Source: an uncultured Bryobacterales bacterium (lineage in GTDB: Bacteria > Acidobacteriota > Terriglobia > Bryobacterales > UBA6623). From it: 7,135 nucleotides of DNA. Location: assembly GCA_946887065.1 (NCBI GenBank), contig CAMPKL010000178.1:1-7135 (forward strand), written 5' to 3'. The notes under the pieces were generated by a model. It saw only the letters and a program-made list of their open reading frames with translations, had not been told where the DNA came from and searched no databases. The translations under genes were made by a program, and so were the position numbers. Shown here piece by piece: positions 1 through 6,490 of the stretch; the first letter of the stretch is position 1, and the number at the start of each line of letters is the position of its first letter.

Positions 1-477
1 GTTACCGATGTGCGTGCCCCCGCGCGTTTTCCAGAAGTAGCGCCACAACAGGCTGCCGTCCCTGGCGTCCATGGCCCACACGTTATCGGGCGACGTCACG
101 TACAGCACGTCGTTGACCATCAGAATCGAGCCCTTGACGTTGGCGTTGTTGCCGGTGGTGAATTCTCCCGTGCCCTCGCCGCCGACTATTACCGGAGCTG
201 CCGTGCCGCCTACGCCCCGGAATCCGCCGCCGCCCGGAGGACCCGCGGTCAATTCTTCCGTCCAAGCCAGAGTGAGGTTCTTGACCGTGCTTTGATTGAC
301 TTGCTTCAGCGCGCTGAAGCGTCGTCCCGTGTAGTCGCCGGAATAAACGGGCCAAGATTCCGCGAGCGGCTTGTAGATGTCGACCGGATTGAGCAACACC
401 CCTTCGTCTTGGCTGATCAGCAAGCCGGGCGCGAGGATCAATGCCGCAGCCGCGAGGAATAATCTTCTGGCGGTCAT
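1..477 (-). CDS. PQQ-dependent (quinoprotein) dehydrogenase, N-terminal part, cut by the window edge
   Basis: This is the first 159 codons of a quinoprotein dehydrogenase; the 3' end lies beyond position 1. Such enzymes oxidise alcohols or sugars in the periplasm with pyrroloquinoline quinone and pass electrons to a cytochrome c. Residues 1-22 (MTARRLFLAAAALILAPGLL) form a Sec-type signal peptide. Residues 42-72 carry the family opening, a WPVYSGDYTGRRFS stretch followed by LKQVNQ and a NLTLAW strand, and residues 117-147 give the first propeller repeat, with LYVTSPDNVWAMDARDG and LLWRY. The Gly-rich stretch at 79-112 looks like a loop insertion. The ATG at 477-475 overlaps the TGA of the upstream cytochrome gene as ATGA, and no good ribosome binding site precedes it, so translation is probably coupled. 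The catalytic Asp/Glu and PQQ-binding residues lie outside the window, so the substrate cannot be inferred. Confidence 0.88.
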   Translation of the reverse strand, partial: MTARRLFLAAAALILAPGLLISQDEGVLLNPVDIYKPLAESWPVYSGDYTGRRFSALKQVNQSTVKNLTLAWTEELTAGPPGGGGFRGVGGTAAPVIVGGEGTGEFTTGNNANVKGSILMVNDVLYVTSPDNVWAMDARDGSLLWRYFWKTRGGTHIGN

Positions 478-1325
478 TTCAAAGTCACCAGGTAGGCCGT
501 TACGTCGTGTATGTTCTTGTCGGCGTACTTCGGAAGCAGTTGCAGATGAGCGTCGGCGGGGTCTTTGACCTCAACCTTGGGCGCGCCGTTACGGCGCGTG
601 AACGAATGATACTCGCCGTCGGCATCGCGCAACGACACGAAGAAGTCGTCATAGCGAATCAGTTCGCCTTGGACAACGTCGCCGGAGGCTGTTGTGACGG
701 TCACGGTTGATGAGCCGGCGGGAGCCGCGCCGCGCCCGCGTCCTTCGGCCCCGCGGAGCCAAAAGTTTTGCAAGTCCTTGGGCTCTTCGAAGCGCGCCCC
801 GATTCCTTCCATGTCAGAGGTGCTGTGGCACGAGGTGCAAGTCGCTTCAAAGTAGGCCTTGCCGGCCGCCGCGTCGCCGAGGAGGATATCCAGCTCGTCC
901 ACGGTTTCGGAGGGCGGATTGCCTTGGCCGCGCATCGACGCTTGGACGCTGTGCAAATACTCAGCAAGCGCGCGGACGTCGGCCTCCGGCAGCGGGATCG
1001 CCGGCATCATGCCGCCGCCTTGAGTTTGGCTGCCGCCGACAATGAGCGGCCCAATCAACTCGCCCTGTTGGTCGTTCAACACCAATCGCGACCGCAACAG
1101 GTTCGGCCCCCCGGAGTCGCCCCCTCGCAAGTCCGCGCCGTGACAGAACAGACAGTTCACGGCGTATAGCTGCTCACCGCGGGCAATAAGCGTGGGATCG
1201 CCCGGAGGACGCTGTTGCGCGGGAAACGTCGCGGGACCGCGCGGAGGTCCCTGGGCCGCGGCGGGGGCCGCTGCAAACCCCAGCGCGAGGAGACAGATCC
1301 CCGCCAGACTCAAACTTGCTCGCAT
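474..1325 (-). CDS. Exported diheme cytochrome c with a beta-rich insertion in the second haem domain
   Basis: A 283-residue periplasmic electron carrier, probably the acceptor for the PQQ dehydrogenase encoded next. Residues 1-25 are a Sec signal peptide ending AAAQ. The first haem site is CLFCH at 58-62, with the Met pair at 106-107 (GGGMMPAIPL) as the likely sixth ligand and helix ADVRALAEYL after it. The second site is CTSCH at 163-167. In place of the usual Met loop there is a beta-strand-rich stretch at about 205-257 (TVTVTT, GDVVQGELIRYDDFFVSL, GEYHSF), and the closing helix DVTAYLVTL comes only at 274-282. No Met sits where the sixth ligand normally lies; His260 or Met172 are possible ligands. 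I chose the ATG at 1325 because GAGG sits 5 bases before it; a GTG at 1340 would add five residues but has a poorer site. The TGA overlaps the next gene's ATG. Confidence 0.9.
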   Translation of the reverse strand: MRASLSLAGICLLALGFAAAPAAAQGPPRGPATFPAQQRPPGDPTLIARGEQLYAVNCLFCHGADLRGGDSGGPNLLRSRLVLNDQQGELIGPLIVGGSQTQGGGMMPAIPLPEADVRALAEYLHSVQASMRGQGNPPSETVDELDILLGDAAAGKAYFEATCTSCHSTSDMEGIGARFEEPKDLQNFWLRGAEGRGRGAAPAGSSTVTVTTASGDVVQGELIRYDDFFVSLRDADGEYHSFTRRNGAPKVEVKDPADAHLQLLPKYADKNIHDVTAYLVTLK

Positions 1326-1330
1326 GATTA

Positions 1331-1334
1331 CCTC
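1331..1334 (-). promoter_or_regulatory. Ribosome binding site deciding the cytochrome start
   Basis: GAGG on the minus strand lies 5 bases before the ATG at 1325-1323. It also lies inside the reading frame that would begin at the GTG at 1340. This spacing favours the ATG and leaves a typical signal peptide starting MRASLSL. Confidence 0.6.
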
Positions 1335-1359
1335 AATCACCTTTCCGATTCGCCTTGCG

Positions 1360-2322
1360 CTAGGCCAGCGCCGCCCGGCAATATTCGACGCATTTCTTGA
1401 CCTCGGCTACCGGATTGGAGCCTTCCGGAACTTGATACTCAAGCTCAACCGAGCCGGGCATTTTCCAGCCGCTCTTCTTCACCAGTTGCAGGATCTCTTT
1501 GATCGGCGTGTCTCCCGTCCCCCAAGGCAGATTGCCTGCGCCGTGCTCGGGCGTCTGGCGGTCCTTGAGGTGGAAGCTGGAGATTCGTGCGTGATGCTTT
1601 TGGAGGAAATCCAAAGTGCTCCCTCCCACATTGCCGCCGGCGACGTAGTGGCCCAAGTCGACGTTGGCCATGTTGCCGGGGGAGAGTTCGAAGGCGCGGT
1701 CGAACGCCGTCATCGTGCCTTGCGCGTGTGTATGGTAGGCGACGTAGATCTTGCGGCGGGCGGCCATGTCGCCGAGGCGCTTGAGTTGCGCGTCCTCGGT
1801 GGGCAGCTCCAGCGTCGTGTGCGTGCAGCCCAGGGCCTCGGCGACGTTGAACACGTACTCTAGCTCTGGGTCGGACATATTCGTGCTCATGATTTTGACG
1901 GCGTAGATCGAAACGCCGGCGTCGTTGTACATCTTGCGCAACGCCTTGTACTTATCCATCGAGACCGACAGACGCCACTCTTTCAGGGCCTTCCGCGCCG
2001 ACTCCATCTCCGCTCGTTGTTCGGCCGTAAGCTCTTGTCCCCGACCGCCGCGCCGCGGTTGCGCGGGCCTTCCGGCAAAGCTCTCGGCCGGATCGCCCAT
2101 CAGCTCGATTGCGCTGACCCCTGAATCGACGATGTACTTCAAGTACGCTTCCGCGCTCTGATCGGGCATCGTGCGGTAGCTGTAAGTGATCACGCCGATT
2201 TGCACGCCGTCGAAGAGCGAATTGGGTTTGTTCTGGGCGGCGCAGATGAGAGGCTGCAAGAGCCCTGCCGCAGGCGCGGCGCCTAGAGCCAGTTGTCCAA
2301 AGCTTCGTCTGGTGTACGTCAC
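1360..2322 (-). CDS. Tat-exported xylose-isomerase-like TIM barrel (sugar isomerase/epimerase family)
   Basis: A 320-residue protein of the xylose-isomerase-like TIM-barrel fold shared by sugar phosphate isomerases, epimerases and endonuclease IV. Residues 4-15 (TRRSFGQLALGA) form a twin-arginine motif followed by a hydrophobic stretch, so it is probably folded with its metal in the cytoplasm and exported by Tat. Barrel-strand motifs are visible in order: IGVITYSYR (42-50), IELMG (72-76), LELPTE (171-176), YVAYHTHAQG (193-202), VDLGHY (221-226), FHLKD (250-254) and VELEY (292-296). Glu172, His197/His199, Asp222/His225, His251 and Glu293 are candidate metal or catalytic residues by position at strand ends. 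A charged Arg/Gly stretch at 85-96 lies outside the core. Translation starts at GTG (2322) 8 bases after AGGAGG. It is first of a three-gene set with the cytochrome (34 bases away) and the PQQ dehydrogenase. The substrate is unknown. Confidence 0.87.
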   Translation of the reverse strand: MTYTRRSFGQLALGAAPAAGLLQPLICAAQNKPNSLFDGVQIGVITYSYRTMPDQSAEAYLKYIVDSGVSAIELMGDPAESFAGRPAQPRRGGRGQELTAEQRAEMESARKALKEWRLSVSMDKYKALRKMYNDAGVSIYAVKIMSTNMSDPELEYVFNVAEALGCTHTTLELPTEDAQLKRLGDMAARRKIYVAYHTHAQGTMTAFDRAFELSPGNMANVDLGHYVAGGNVGGSTLDFLQKHHARISSFHLKDRQTPEHGAGNLPWGTGDTPIKEILQLVKKSGWKMPGSVELEYQVPEGSNPVAEVKKCVEYCRAALA

Positions 2323-2330
2323 GGCGGAGT

Positions 2331-2336
2331 CCTCCT
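2331..2336 (-). promoter_or_regulatory. Strong ribosome binding site supporting a GTG start
   Basis: A perfect AGGAGG on the minus strand lies 8 bases before the GTG at 2322-2320. It supports this non-ATG start for the TIM-barrel gene, which keeps the twin-arginine motif at residues 5-6. Confidence 0.75.
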
Positions 2337-2359
2337 AACCGACTAATGAAGGCCCCAGC

Positions 2360-2365
2360 ATTATA
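2360..2365 (-). promoter_or_regulatory. Candidate -10 box for the TIM barrel/cytochrome/PQQ operon
   Basis: The minus strand reads a perfect TATAAT in the 53-base gap between the upstream gene's stop (2376) and the GTG start (2322). Transcription would begin near 2353, giving a leader of about 30 bases that includes the AGGAGG. The hexamer 17 bases upstream (GGTCGG) is a poor -35 box, so an activator may be needed or the match may be chance. The hexamer stands out in GC-rich surroundings. Confidence 0.4.
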
Positions 2366-2375
2366 ACCGCGGCAG

Positions 2376-4061
2376 CTACTCGCCGACCGGGACCCCTGGC
2401 AGCAATCGGACGCTGTCAAATTGAGCCCGCTCAACACCGAACAGATCGTTGAAGTGATCCACACGGATTTCGAACGCGGTCACCTGATCAAGCAGGTTCT
2501 GCCAGGTCCCGCTCGTGACGGTCCATTCGGCTTGGTCGAGCTTGACCGATACCGAAACCCAGTTATTGCTGAACTCCGGCGCCGCTCCTTGCCAGACAGC
2601 GGAGCCCCCCGGGCCCGATAGACGGATCTCCCGCGGCACGGCTGCCCCCCAGAACCCCGGACTGAACTGAAGCGCTACCCGATGCTGGAACGAGATGAAG
2701 CCCTTACCGTCAAGTGAAGACCAGAAGCCGAGGAATTTCGGCGGCGCCGAGGCGAAGCCCGACCCGCGATAGAGTTCTTGGAATTCCATGCTCCCGGGCG
2801 AGTTTCCAATCCCGCTTTGGAAGCGAATTTCACTGCCGCCGCTCCATCCGTCCAAGCCGCCGTCAAACTCACTACCGACGGGCACAACCACGCGACCTCT
2901 ATAGGCCGGCGGCGGAGGTTCCCGCTCCACGAGAACCTTCGCCACGGCCGCAGCCTCAAGGGATTCCGGGAGTTGCTGCGAACCGAGAGCGACGGGAACC
3001 TGGAAGCCGCCTCCCACAAGATACGCAATGATCGCGCTAGCAGAAACGTCGTTGCCCCCAGTCGTAATGTCCGCTTCCCACGTGCCGTCGGGCCGGATCG
3101 GCGTTGCCGGCCGGTTCGCGAAGGGCTTAGTCCACCAGCCGCCCACTCGAATGAGCACCGCCACTTGAAAATCCGGTGCCGGCGCGTTCGCGACGCGTCC
3201 GATCAAATTCTCGGAACTCCCGATCGGCGGTACGCTTACCATTTCGATCTGTGGTTGATCTCCGACAAAGGAGGTGACCGGAAGACGGCACCCGTTGTCG
3301 ATCCGCCCGTCTGACGAGATTGCCAAGTTCGCCGTTCCGCCGTGTTCAATCTCCGGTGCGACGAGATTCAGTTGCCCCAAAGAGACGAGTCCGGGCGTCA
3401 GGCCGTGGAAGCCGCGTTCAACCTCCTTACCATCGAGTCGGACGCGAAACGCGGAAGGTTCCGCGATTACGGACAAAGGAGCGCTGGACGCGGGGGCGCC
3501 TTCCGCCGGAATAGGCGTCACTCGTCCTTGCCCTGTCGTATAGACGGTGAACGCGTCTCCAGCCGCAACCGGACTTTCCGGCGAAATCAGCGCTCCGCTG
3601 CTACGCTGCGCGATGCAGGTCCCGTGAGGGAACTGGAAGATGGCTGGCGCACGATTGCGCACGATGGCTCTAAACGGGCCGCTCTTGACCCCGCCCACTT
3701 CGACAACCACCTCAATCTCGCCGGTCCCGACGCCATAGAGGACCTGCCCATTCAGTTGCTCGGGAGAAGCAAAGAACAACGGTATCGGTCGGCCATCGAC
3801 GAGAACGCGGGCGGATCCGAGAACGAAGGGCAAGGGAACTGACTGAGCGGTTGCCGAATCGGCAGCCAAGCGTTCGCCGAAGATCGTCAGCAGCCCGCCT
3901 GGGGCGATTACTGGTCGATAGCTGGCGGCATCCACCACCGCCGCGATCTCGGGCAGATCAGTCGAACTCTGGGCGCGAACCGGAGCAGTTAGGCTCAACA
4001 GGGCGATTAGAGTTAGGACAACGTCAAGCGAGTTCTCGCGGAGACTGCATGATCTAGACAT
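2376..4061 (-). CDS. Secreted protein: TIGR03437-like domain, beta-sandwich domain and laminin-B-like domain
   Basis: A 561-residue exported protein with three parts. Residues 1-31 are a signal peptide (hydrophobic VVLTLIALLSL, ending VRAQ). Residues 37-265 resemble the Solibacter-type domain TIGR03437, with VVDAASYRPVIAPGGLLTIFG (42-62), VDGRPIPLFFASPEQLNGQV (88-107) and a late GQLNLVAP (229-236); its function is unknown. Residues 268-378 form a small beta domain with GGWWTKPF, DGTWEADITTGG and IIAYLV, a pattern I recall from secreted bacterial proteins. Residues 392-555 resemble laminin B (domain IV), with SEFDGGLDGW (397-406), FASAPPKFLG (436-445) and FDSVRL (548-553), which suggests carbohydrate or surface binding. 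A Pro-rich linker (EPPPP, 381-385) separates the last two. No catalytic motif is seen. Start choice: GGAGG at 4072-4076 lies 10 bases before the ATG at 4061; a GTG at 4067 or an upstream ATG at 4139 are alternatives, but the latter would bury the signal peptide. Confidence 0.8.
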   Translation of the reverse strand: MSRSCSLRENSLDVVLTLIALLSLTAPVRAQSSTDLPEIAAVVDAASYRPVIAPGGLLTIFGERLAADSATAQSVPLPFVLGSARVLVDGRPIPLFFASPEQLNGQVLYGVGTGEIEVVVEVGGVKSGPFRAIVRNRAPAIFQFPHGTCIAQRSSGALISPESPVAAGDAFTVYTTGQGRVTPIPAEGAPASSAPLSVIAEPSAFRVRLDGKEVERGFHGLTPGLVSLGQLNLVAPEIEHGGTANLAISSDGRIDNGCRLPVTSFVGDQPQIEMVSVPPIGSSENLIGRVANAPAPDFQVAVLIRVGGWWTKPFANRPATPIRPDGTWEADITTGGNDVSASAIIAYLVGGGFQVPVALGSQQLPESLEAAAVAKVLVEREPPPPAYRGRVVVPVGSEFDGGLDGWSGGSEIRFQSGIGNSPGSMEFQELYRGSGFASAPPKFLGFWSSLDGKGFISFQHRVALQFSPGFWGAAVPREIRLSGPGGSAVWQGAAPEFSNNWVSVSVKLDQAEWTVTSGTWQNLLDQVTAFEIRVDHFNDLFGVERAQFDSVRLLPGVPVGE

Positions 4062-4103
4062 CGTCACTCGCCCTCCGAGACGGCAACTCGGATCGATCTT
4101 ACA

Positions 4104-4122
4104 TTGGTTCGATTCAAACCAA
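4104..4122. repeat. Inverted repeat in the gap between glgB and the secreted-protein gene
   Basis: TTGGTT and AACCAA form a perfect 6-base inverted repeat around a 7-base loop, in the 96-base gap between the glgB stop (4158) and the next start (4061). It lacks a following T-run on the minus strand, so it is not a convincing intrinsic terminator. It may be an operator or a weak hairpin. On the minus strand its TTGGTT half also lies 15 bases before TAAGAT, a poor promoter-like pair. Confidence 0.3.
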
Positions 4123-4157
4123 GACGAGAAAAAGGGCAAGCTGCAGTGACAATGAGA

Positions 4158-6056
4158 CTACTCGCCAGGCTTGAAAACGACCACGCCAAGCGGCGGCATG
4201 GTCGCTTCGAGAGTGTGCGGGCGGCCGTGCGTGGCGTAGTCTTGGGCCTGGACGCCGCCCAAATTGCCGCAGTCCGTGCCGCCGTAGATGGAGGCATCTG
4301 TGTTGAAGATTTCTTGCCACTTGCCGCCAATAGGGCAGCCGATGCGGTAGCCGTGCCGCGGGACCGGCGAGAAGTTGCAGCCGAAGAGCAGAATGTCGTC
4401 CGGGCTCGTTCCCTTGCGGATGAAGGTCACCACGTTCGACTGCGTGTCGTTGCAGTCGATCCACTCAAAGCCGCGCCAGTCTGAGTCCAGCTGGTGCAGC
4501 GCGGTCTCGGCGCGGTAGAGAGTGTTGAGATCGCGGACGAGGCGCTGCATGCCGCGGTGCGGTTCGAACGCGAGCAGATTCCAGTCCAGGCTGGTGTCGT
4601 GATTCCACTCTTCCCACTGCGCGAACTCGCAACCCATGAACAGCAGCTTCTTGCCGGGATGGCCGTACATATAGGCGTATAGGGCGCGCAGGTTGGCGAA
4701 CTTCTGCCAGTCATCGCCGGGCATCTTGGAGATCAGCGACGCTTTACCATGGACGACCTCGTCGTGGCTAAAAGGCAACAGGAAATTCTCGCTAAAGGCG
4801 TAAACCATCGAGAAAGTGAGGTCGTTTTGGTGGTACTTGCGGAACACCGGATCGCGCGAGAAATAGCGCAGGATGTCGTTCATCCAGCCCATGTTCCACT
4901 TGAAGCCGAAACCGAGGCCGCCGAGGTAAGTCGGGGCGGAAACCATCGGCCAAGAGGTCGACTCTTCGGCGAAAGTTAACGTGTCGGGATGCTCGGCGTA
5001 AACGCGTTCGTTAAAGCGGCGCAGAAAGTCGATAGCGTCGACGTTCTCCTTGCCGCCGTACTGGTTGGGTACCCATTGGCCCTCTTCGCGGCCGTAGTCG
5101 AGATAGAGCATCGAGGCGACAGCGTCCACTCGTAGGCCGTCGATGTGGTACTTGTCGAGCCAAAACAATGCGTTGCCGATAAGGAAATTGGAGACCTCGC
5201 GGCGCCCGTAGTTGAAGATCATCGTGCCCCAGTCGGGGTGGAAGCCCTGGCGTGGATCGGCGTGTTCGTACAAATGCGTGCCGTCGAAGAATGCTAGGCC
5301 GTGCGGATCGTTGGGGAAGTGAGCCGGAACCCAGTCGATGATGACGCCCATGCCCGCGCGGTGCAGCGTATCGACGAACTCCATAAACTCGTGCGGCGTT
5401 CCGTAACGGCTGGTGGGCGAAAAGTAGCCGACGGTTTGGTACCCCCAGGAGCCGTCAAAGGGGTGCTCGGTGGGCGGCATCAGCTCCACGTGAGTGAAGC
5501 CCATCTCTTGGCAGTACTCGGCGAGTTGCGGGGCCGTGTCGGCGTAGGTGAGCCAGCTATTGGACTCGGGCGCGCGGCGCCACGAGCCGAGATGCATCTC
5601 ATAGATCGAGATCGGAGCTTCGCGGGTATGCTTGACGCCGCGCGAGCCCATCCAGCGTCCATCGCCCCAGCGATAGCCGTCGAGCTCGTAAACCTTGCTG
5701 GCGGTTCGCGGCCTGACCTCGCTGGCGAACCCGTAGGGATCGGCCTTCTCCGTCTCATACCCGCCCGCGTTGGAGCGGATGAAGTACTTATAGACTTCGC
5801 CCTGGCCGATGTCGGGGATAAAAATTTCCCAGATGCCGGAGACGCCGCAGGCGGTCATCTTGTGGGTGGTTCGATTCCAGCCGTTGAAATCGCCTATGAC
5901 GAAGACTTCGCGGGCGTTCGGCGCCCAGACGGCAAAGCGGACGCCGGGCGTGCCCTCGTACTGGGTGAGATGAGCGCCGAGCTTCTCGTAACTGCGGTAG
6001 TGCGCCCCTTCGCCGAGCAGGTGCAGATCGAACTCTGTGAGAAACGGCGATTCCAT
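4158..6056 (-). CDS. glgB: 1,4-alpha-glucan (glycogen) branching enzyme
   Basis: A 632-residue cytoplasmic GH13 branching enzyme that cuts alpha-1,4 glucan chains and rejoins them through alpha-1,6 bonds in glycogen synthesis. Residues 25-115 form the CBM48-type N domain ([22 protein letters not shown], 39-60). The GH13 conserved regions are all present: DWVPAH (241-246), [10 protein letters not shown] (307-316) with nucleophile Asp311, TFAEEST (361-367) with acid/base Glu364, and [10 protein letters not shown] (429-438) with Asp432. The all-beta C-terminal domain ends [12 protein letters not shown]. It is about 100 residues shorter than E. coli GlgB, consistent with the form lacking the extra N1 domain. 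Translation starts at the ATG at 6056 with AGGGG 4 bases before it. No glgA, glgC or glgX is in the window. The zinc-ribbon gene ends 38 bases upstream on the same strand. Confidence 0.97.
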   Translation of the reverse strand: MESPFLTEFDLHLLGEGAHYRSYEKLGAHLTQYEGTPGVRFAVWAPNAREVFVIGDFNGWNRTTHKMTACGVSGIWEIFIPDIGQGEVYKYFIRSNAGGYETEKADPYGFASEVRPRTASKVYELDGYRWGDGRWMGSRGVKHTREAPISIYEMHLGSWRRAPESNSWLTYADTAPQLAEYCQEMGFTHVELMPPTEHPFDGSWGYQTVGYFSPTSRYGTPHEFMEFVDTLHRAGMGVIIDWVPAHFPNDPHGLAFFDGTHLYEHADPRQGFHPDWGTMIFNYGRREVSNFLIGNALFWLDKYHIDGLRVDAVASMLYLDYGREEGQWVPNQYGGKENVDAIDFLRRFNERVYAEHPDTLTFAEESTSWPMVSAPTYLGGLGFGFKWNMGWMNDILRYFSRDPVFRKYHQNDLTFSMVYAFSENFLLPFSHDEVVHGKASLISKMPGDDWQKFANLRALYAYMYGHPGKKLLFMGCEFAQWEEWNHDTSLDWNLLAFEPHRGMQRLVRDLNTLYRAETALHQLDSDWRGFEWIDCNDTQSNVVTFIRKGTSPDDILLFGCNFSPVPRHGYRIGCPIGGKWQEIFNTDASIYGGTDCGNLGGVQAQDYATHGRPHTLEATMPPLGVVVFKPGE

Positions 6057-6073
6057 GTTGCCCCTACAGTAGC

Positions 6074-6088
6074 GCGGTATTCTACCGC
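6074..6088. repeat. Perfect 6-bp hairpin between the zinc-ribbon gene and glgB
   Basis: GCGGTA, a 3-base TTC loop and TACCGC form a perfect inverted repeat in the 38-base gap. It covers the proposed glgB -10 box (6079-6084). No T-run follows on either strand, so it is more likely an operator, a processing hairpin or a partial attenuator than a terminator. Confidence 0.4.
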
Positions 6089-6108
6089 CCGGGACTAATA
6101 GAAGTCAG
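6079..6108 (-). promoter_or_regulatory. Candidate glgB promoter inside the end of the zinc-ribbon gene
   Basis: On the minus strand CTGACT (6108-6103) and TAGAAT (6084-6079) match the -35 and -10 boxes at 4/6 and 5/6 with an 18-base spacer. Transcription would start near 6072 and give a leader of about 15 bases ending in the AGGGG site. If used, glgB can be expressed apart from the upstream gene. The -10 box lies within a perfect hairpin, which could be a regulator site. Confidence 0.35.
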
Positions 6109-6256
6109 CACAGCTCATGTAATAGCCGCATTTCGTGCAGAGCAATTTGCACTTGAGCTCGGTTAGGCGGGTCGAGCAGTTCGGGCAATGGACGCTGTGA
6201 TCCTTGGCGGGGGTGGGCGGCTTGGTTTCGGTCGTTCGAGTGGACATGGGCGCCAT
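6095..6256 (-). CDS. Small cysteine-rich zinc-ribbon-like protein
   Basis: A 53-residue protein from an ATG at 6256 (or 50 residues from the in-frame ATG at 6247; neither has a strong ribosome binding site, and an in-frame TGA lies just upstream). A Thr/Pro/Lys-rich N terminus is followed by CPNC (24-27), Cys36, CTKC (40-43) and Cys49, in a stretch ending [10 protein letters not shown]. Two CxxC pairs with a short linker are the mark of a zinc ribbon or knuckle; extra cysteines at 36 and 49 could complete or add a site. The function is unknown: nucleic-acid or protein binding would be typical. It lies 38 bases upstream of glgB on the same strand. A longer overlapping frame over 6105-6302 lacks this pattern and is rejected. 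The ordered cysteines and clean start/stop support a real gene. Confidence 0.7.
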   Translation of the reverse strand: MAPMSTRTTETKPPTPAKDHSVHCPNCSTRLTELKCKLLCTKCGYYMSCADFY

Positions 6257-6485
6257 CTGACTGGCTCAATTTAGCGCAAAAACGGTCGCTGGAGAAAGTC
6301 AAATCCGCGCCTCATTGTCGCTCGCGGCGTGCTGCGGACGCCTCAACGGCGGACGTAGCATAAAACCCCTCAAGAAAATCCTGAAAACAGCTGGCTGGAC
6401 GCGTATGCTCAGCACGGAACTGAGAAGGCCAAGTGTGCTATTCTCAATAGTTTAGGCCCTTCCTGGGCCTGGAGATCGACACCAC
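6257..6485. other. Divergent intergenic region between the zinc-ribbon gene and gyrA
   Basis: This 229-base stretch separates the minus-strand and plus-strand genes and should hold promoters for both. The plus side has a promoter-like pair (6381-6409) and a structured leader. On the minus side a TTGACT (6302-6297) matches a -35 box at 5/6, but no good -10 box lies 16-19 bases further on. A GC-rich inverted repeat, GGCGT and ACGCC with a 7-base loop, lies at 6326-6342. I see no gene here. Confidence 0.6.
6381..6409 (+). promoter_or_regulatory. Candidate gyrA promoter
   Basis: CTGAAA (6381-6386) and TATGCT (6404-6409) each match the sigma-70 -35 and -10 hexamers at 4/6, with the ideal 17-base spacer. 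Transcription would start near 6416 and give a leader of about 70 bases. A second -10-like TATTCT at 6439-6444 has no -35 partner. The match is moderate, so this is a hypothesis. Confidence 0.35.
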
Positions 6486-6490
6486 TTGGC
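6421..6490 (+). promoter_or_regulatory. gyrA leader with overlapping inverted repeats that reach the start codon
   Basis: Three perfect inverted repeats lie in the predicted leader. TGAGAA (6421-6426) pairs with TTCTCA (6441-6446). AGGCCC (6454-6459) pairs with GGGCCT (6465-6470), and ends directly at the GGAG ribosome binding site (6471-6474). GCCAAGTG (6428-6435) pairs with CACTTGGC (6483-6490), which contains the TTG start codon (6486-6488). The left arm of the last pair lies in the loop of the first. This could form alternative structures that open or close the start; no measurement supports it. Confidence 0.35.

Noticed and set aside
1192..1863. 223-codon plus-strand open frame opposite the cytochrome and TIM-barrel genes
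   Set aside because: It spans two well-supported minus-strand genes and their gap, and shows no recognisable motif.
1952..2464. 170-codon minus-strand frame across the gap upstream of the TIM-barrel gene
   Set aside because: It crosses the stop of one gene and the start of another in a different frame, and the protein is low-complexity with no motif.
4104..4122. Inverted repeat as a terminator for glgB
   Set aside because: The stem is AT-rich and short and no T-run follows on the minus strand, so an intrinsic terminator is not supported.
5301..6098. 265-codon plus-strand open frame opposite glgB
   Set aside because: It lies entirely antisense to a clear branching-enzyme gene; the composition is Arg/Ala/Val-rich as expected for a mirror frame in GC-rich DNA, and no domain is visible.
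6105..6302. 65-codon minus-strand frame overlapping the zinc-ribbon gene
   Set aside because: It has no cysteine pattern or domain, while the alternative frame gives an ordered set of CxxC pairs with a proper start and stop.
6326..6342. GC-rich inverted repeat in the divergent region as a terminator or operator
   Set aside because: A 5-base stem in GC-rich DNA is common by chance; no T-run follows on either strand.
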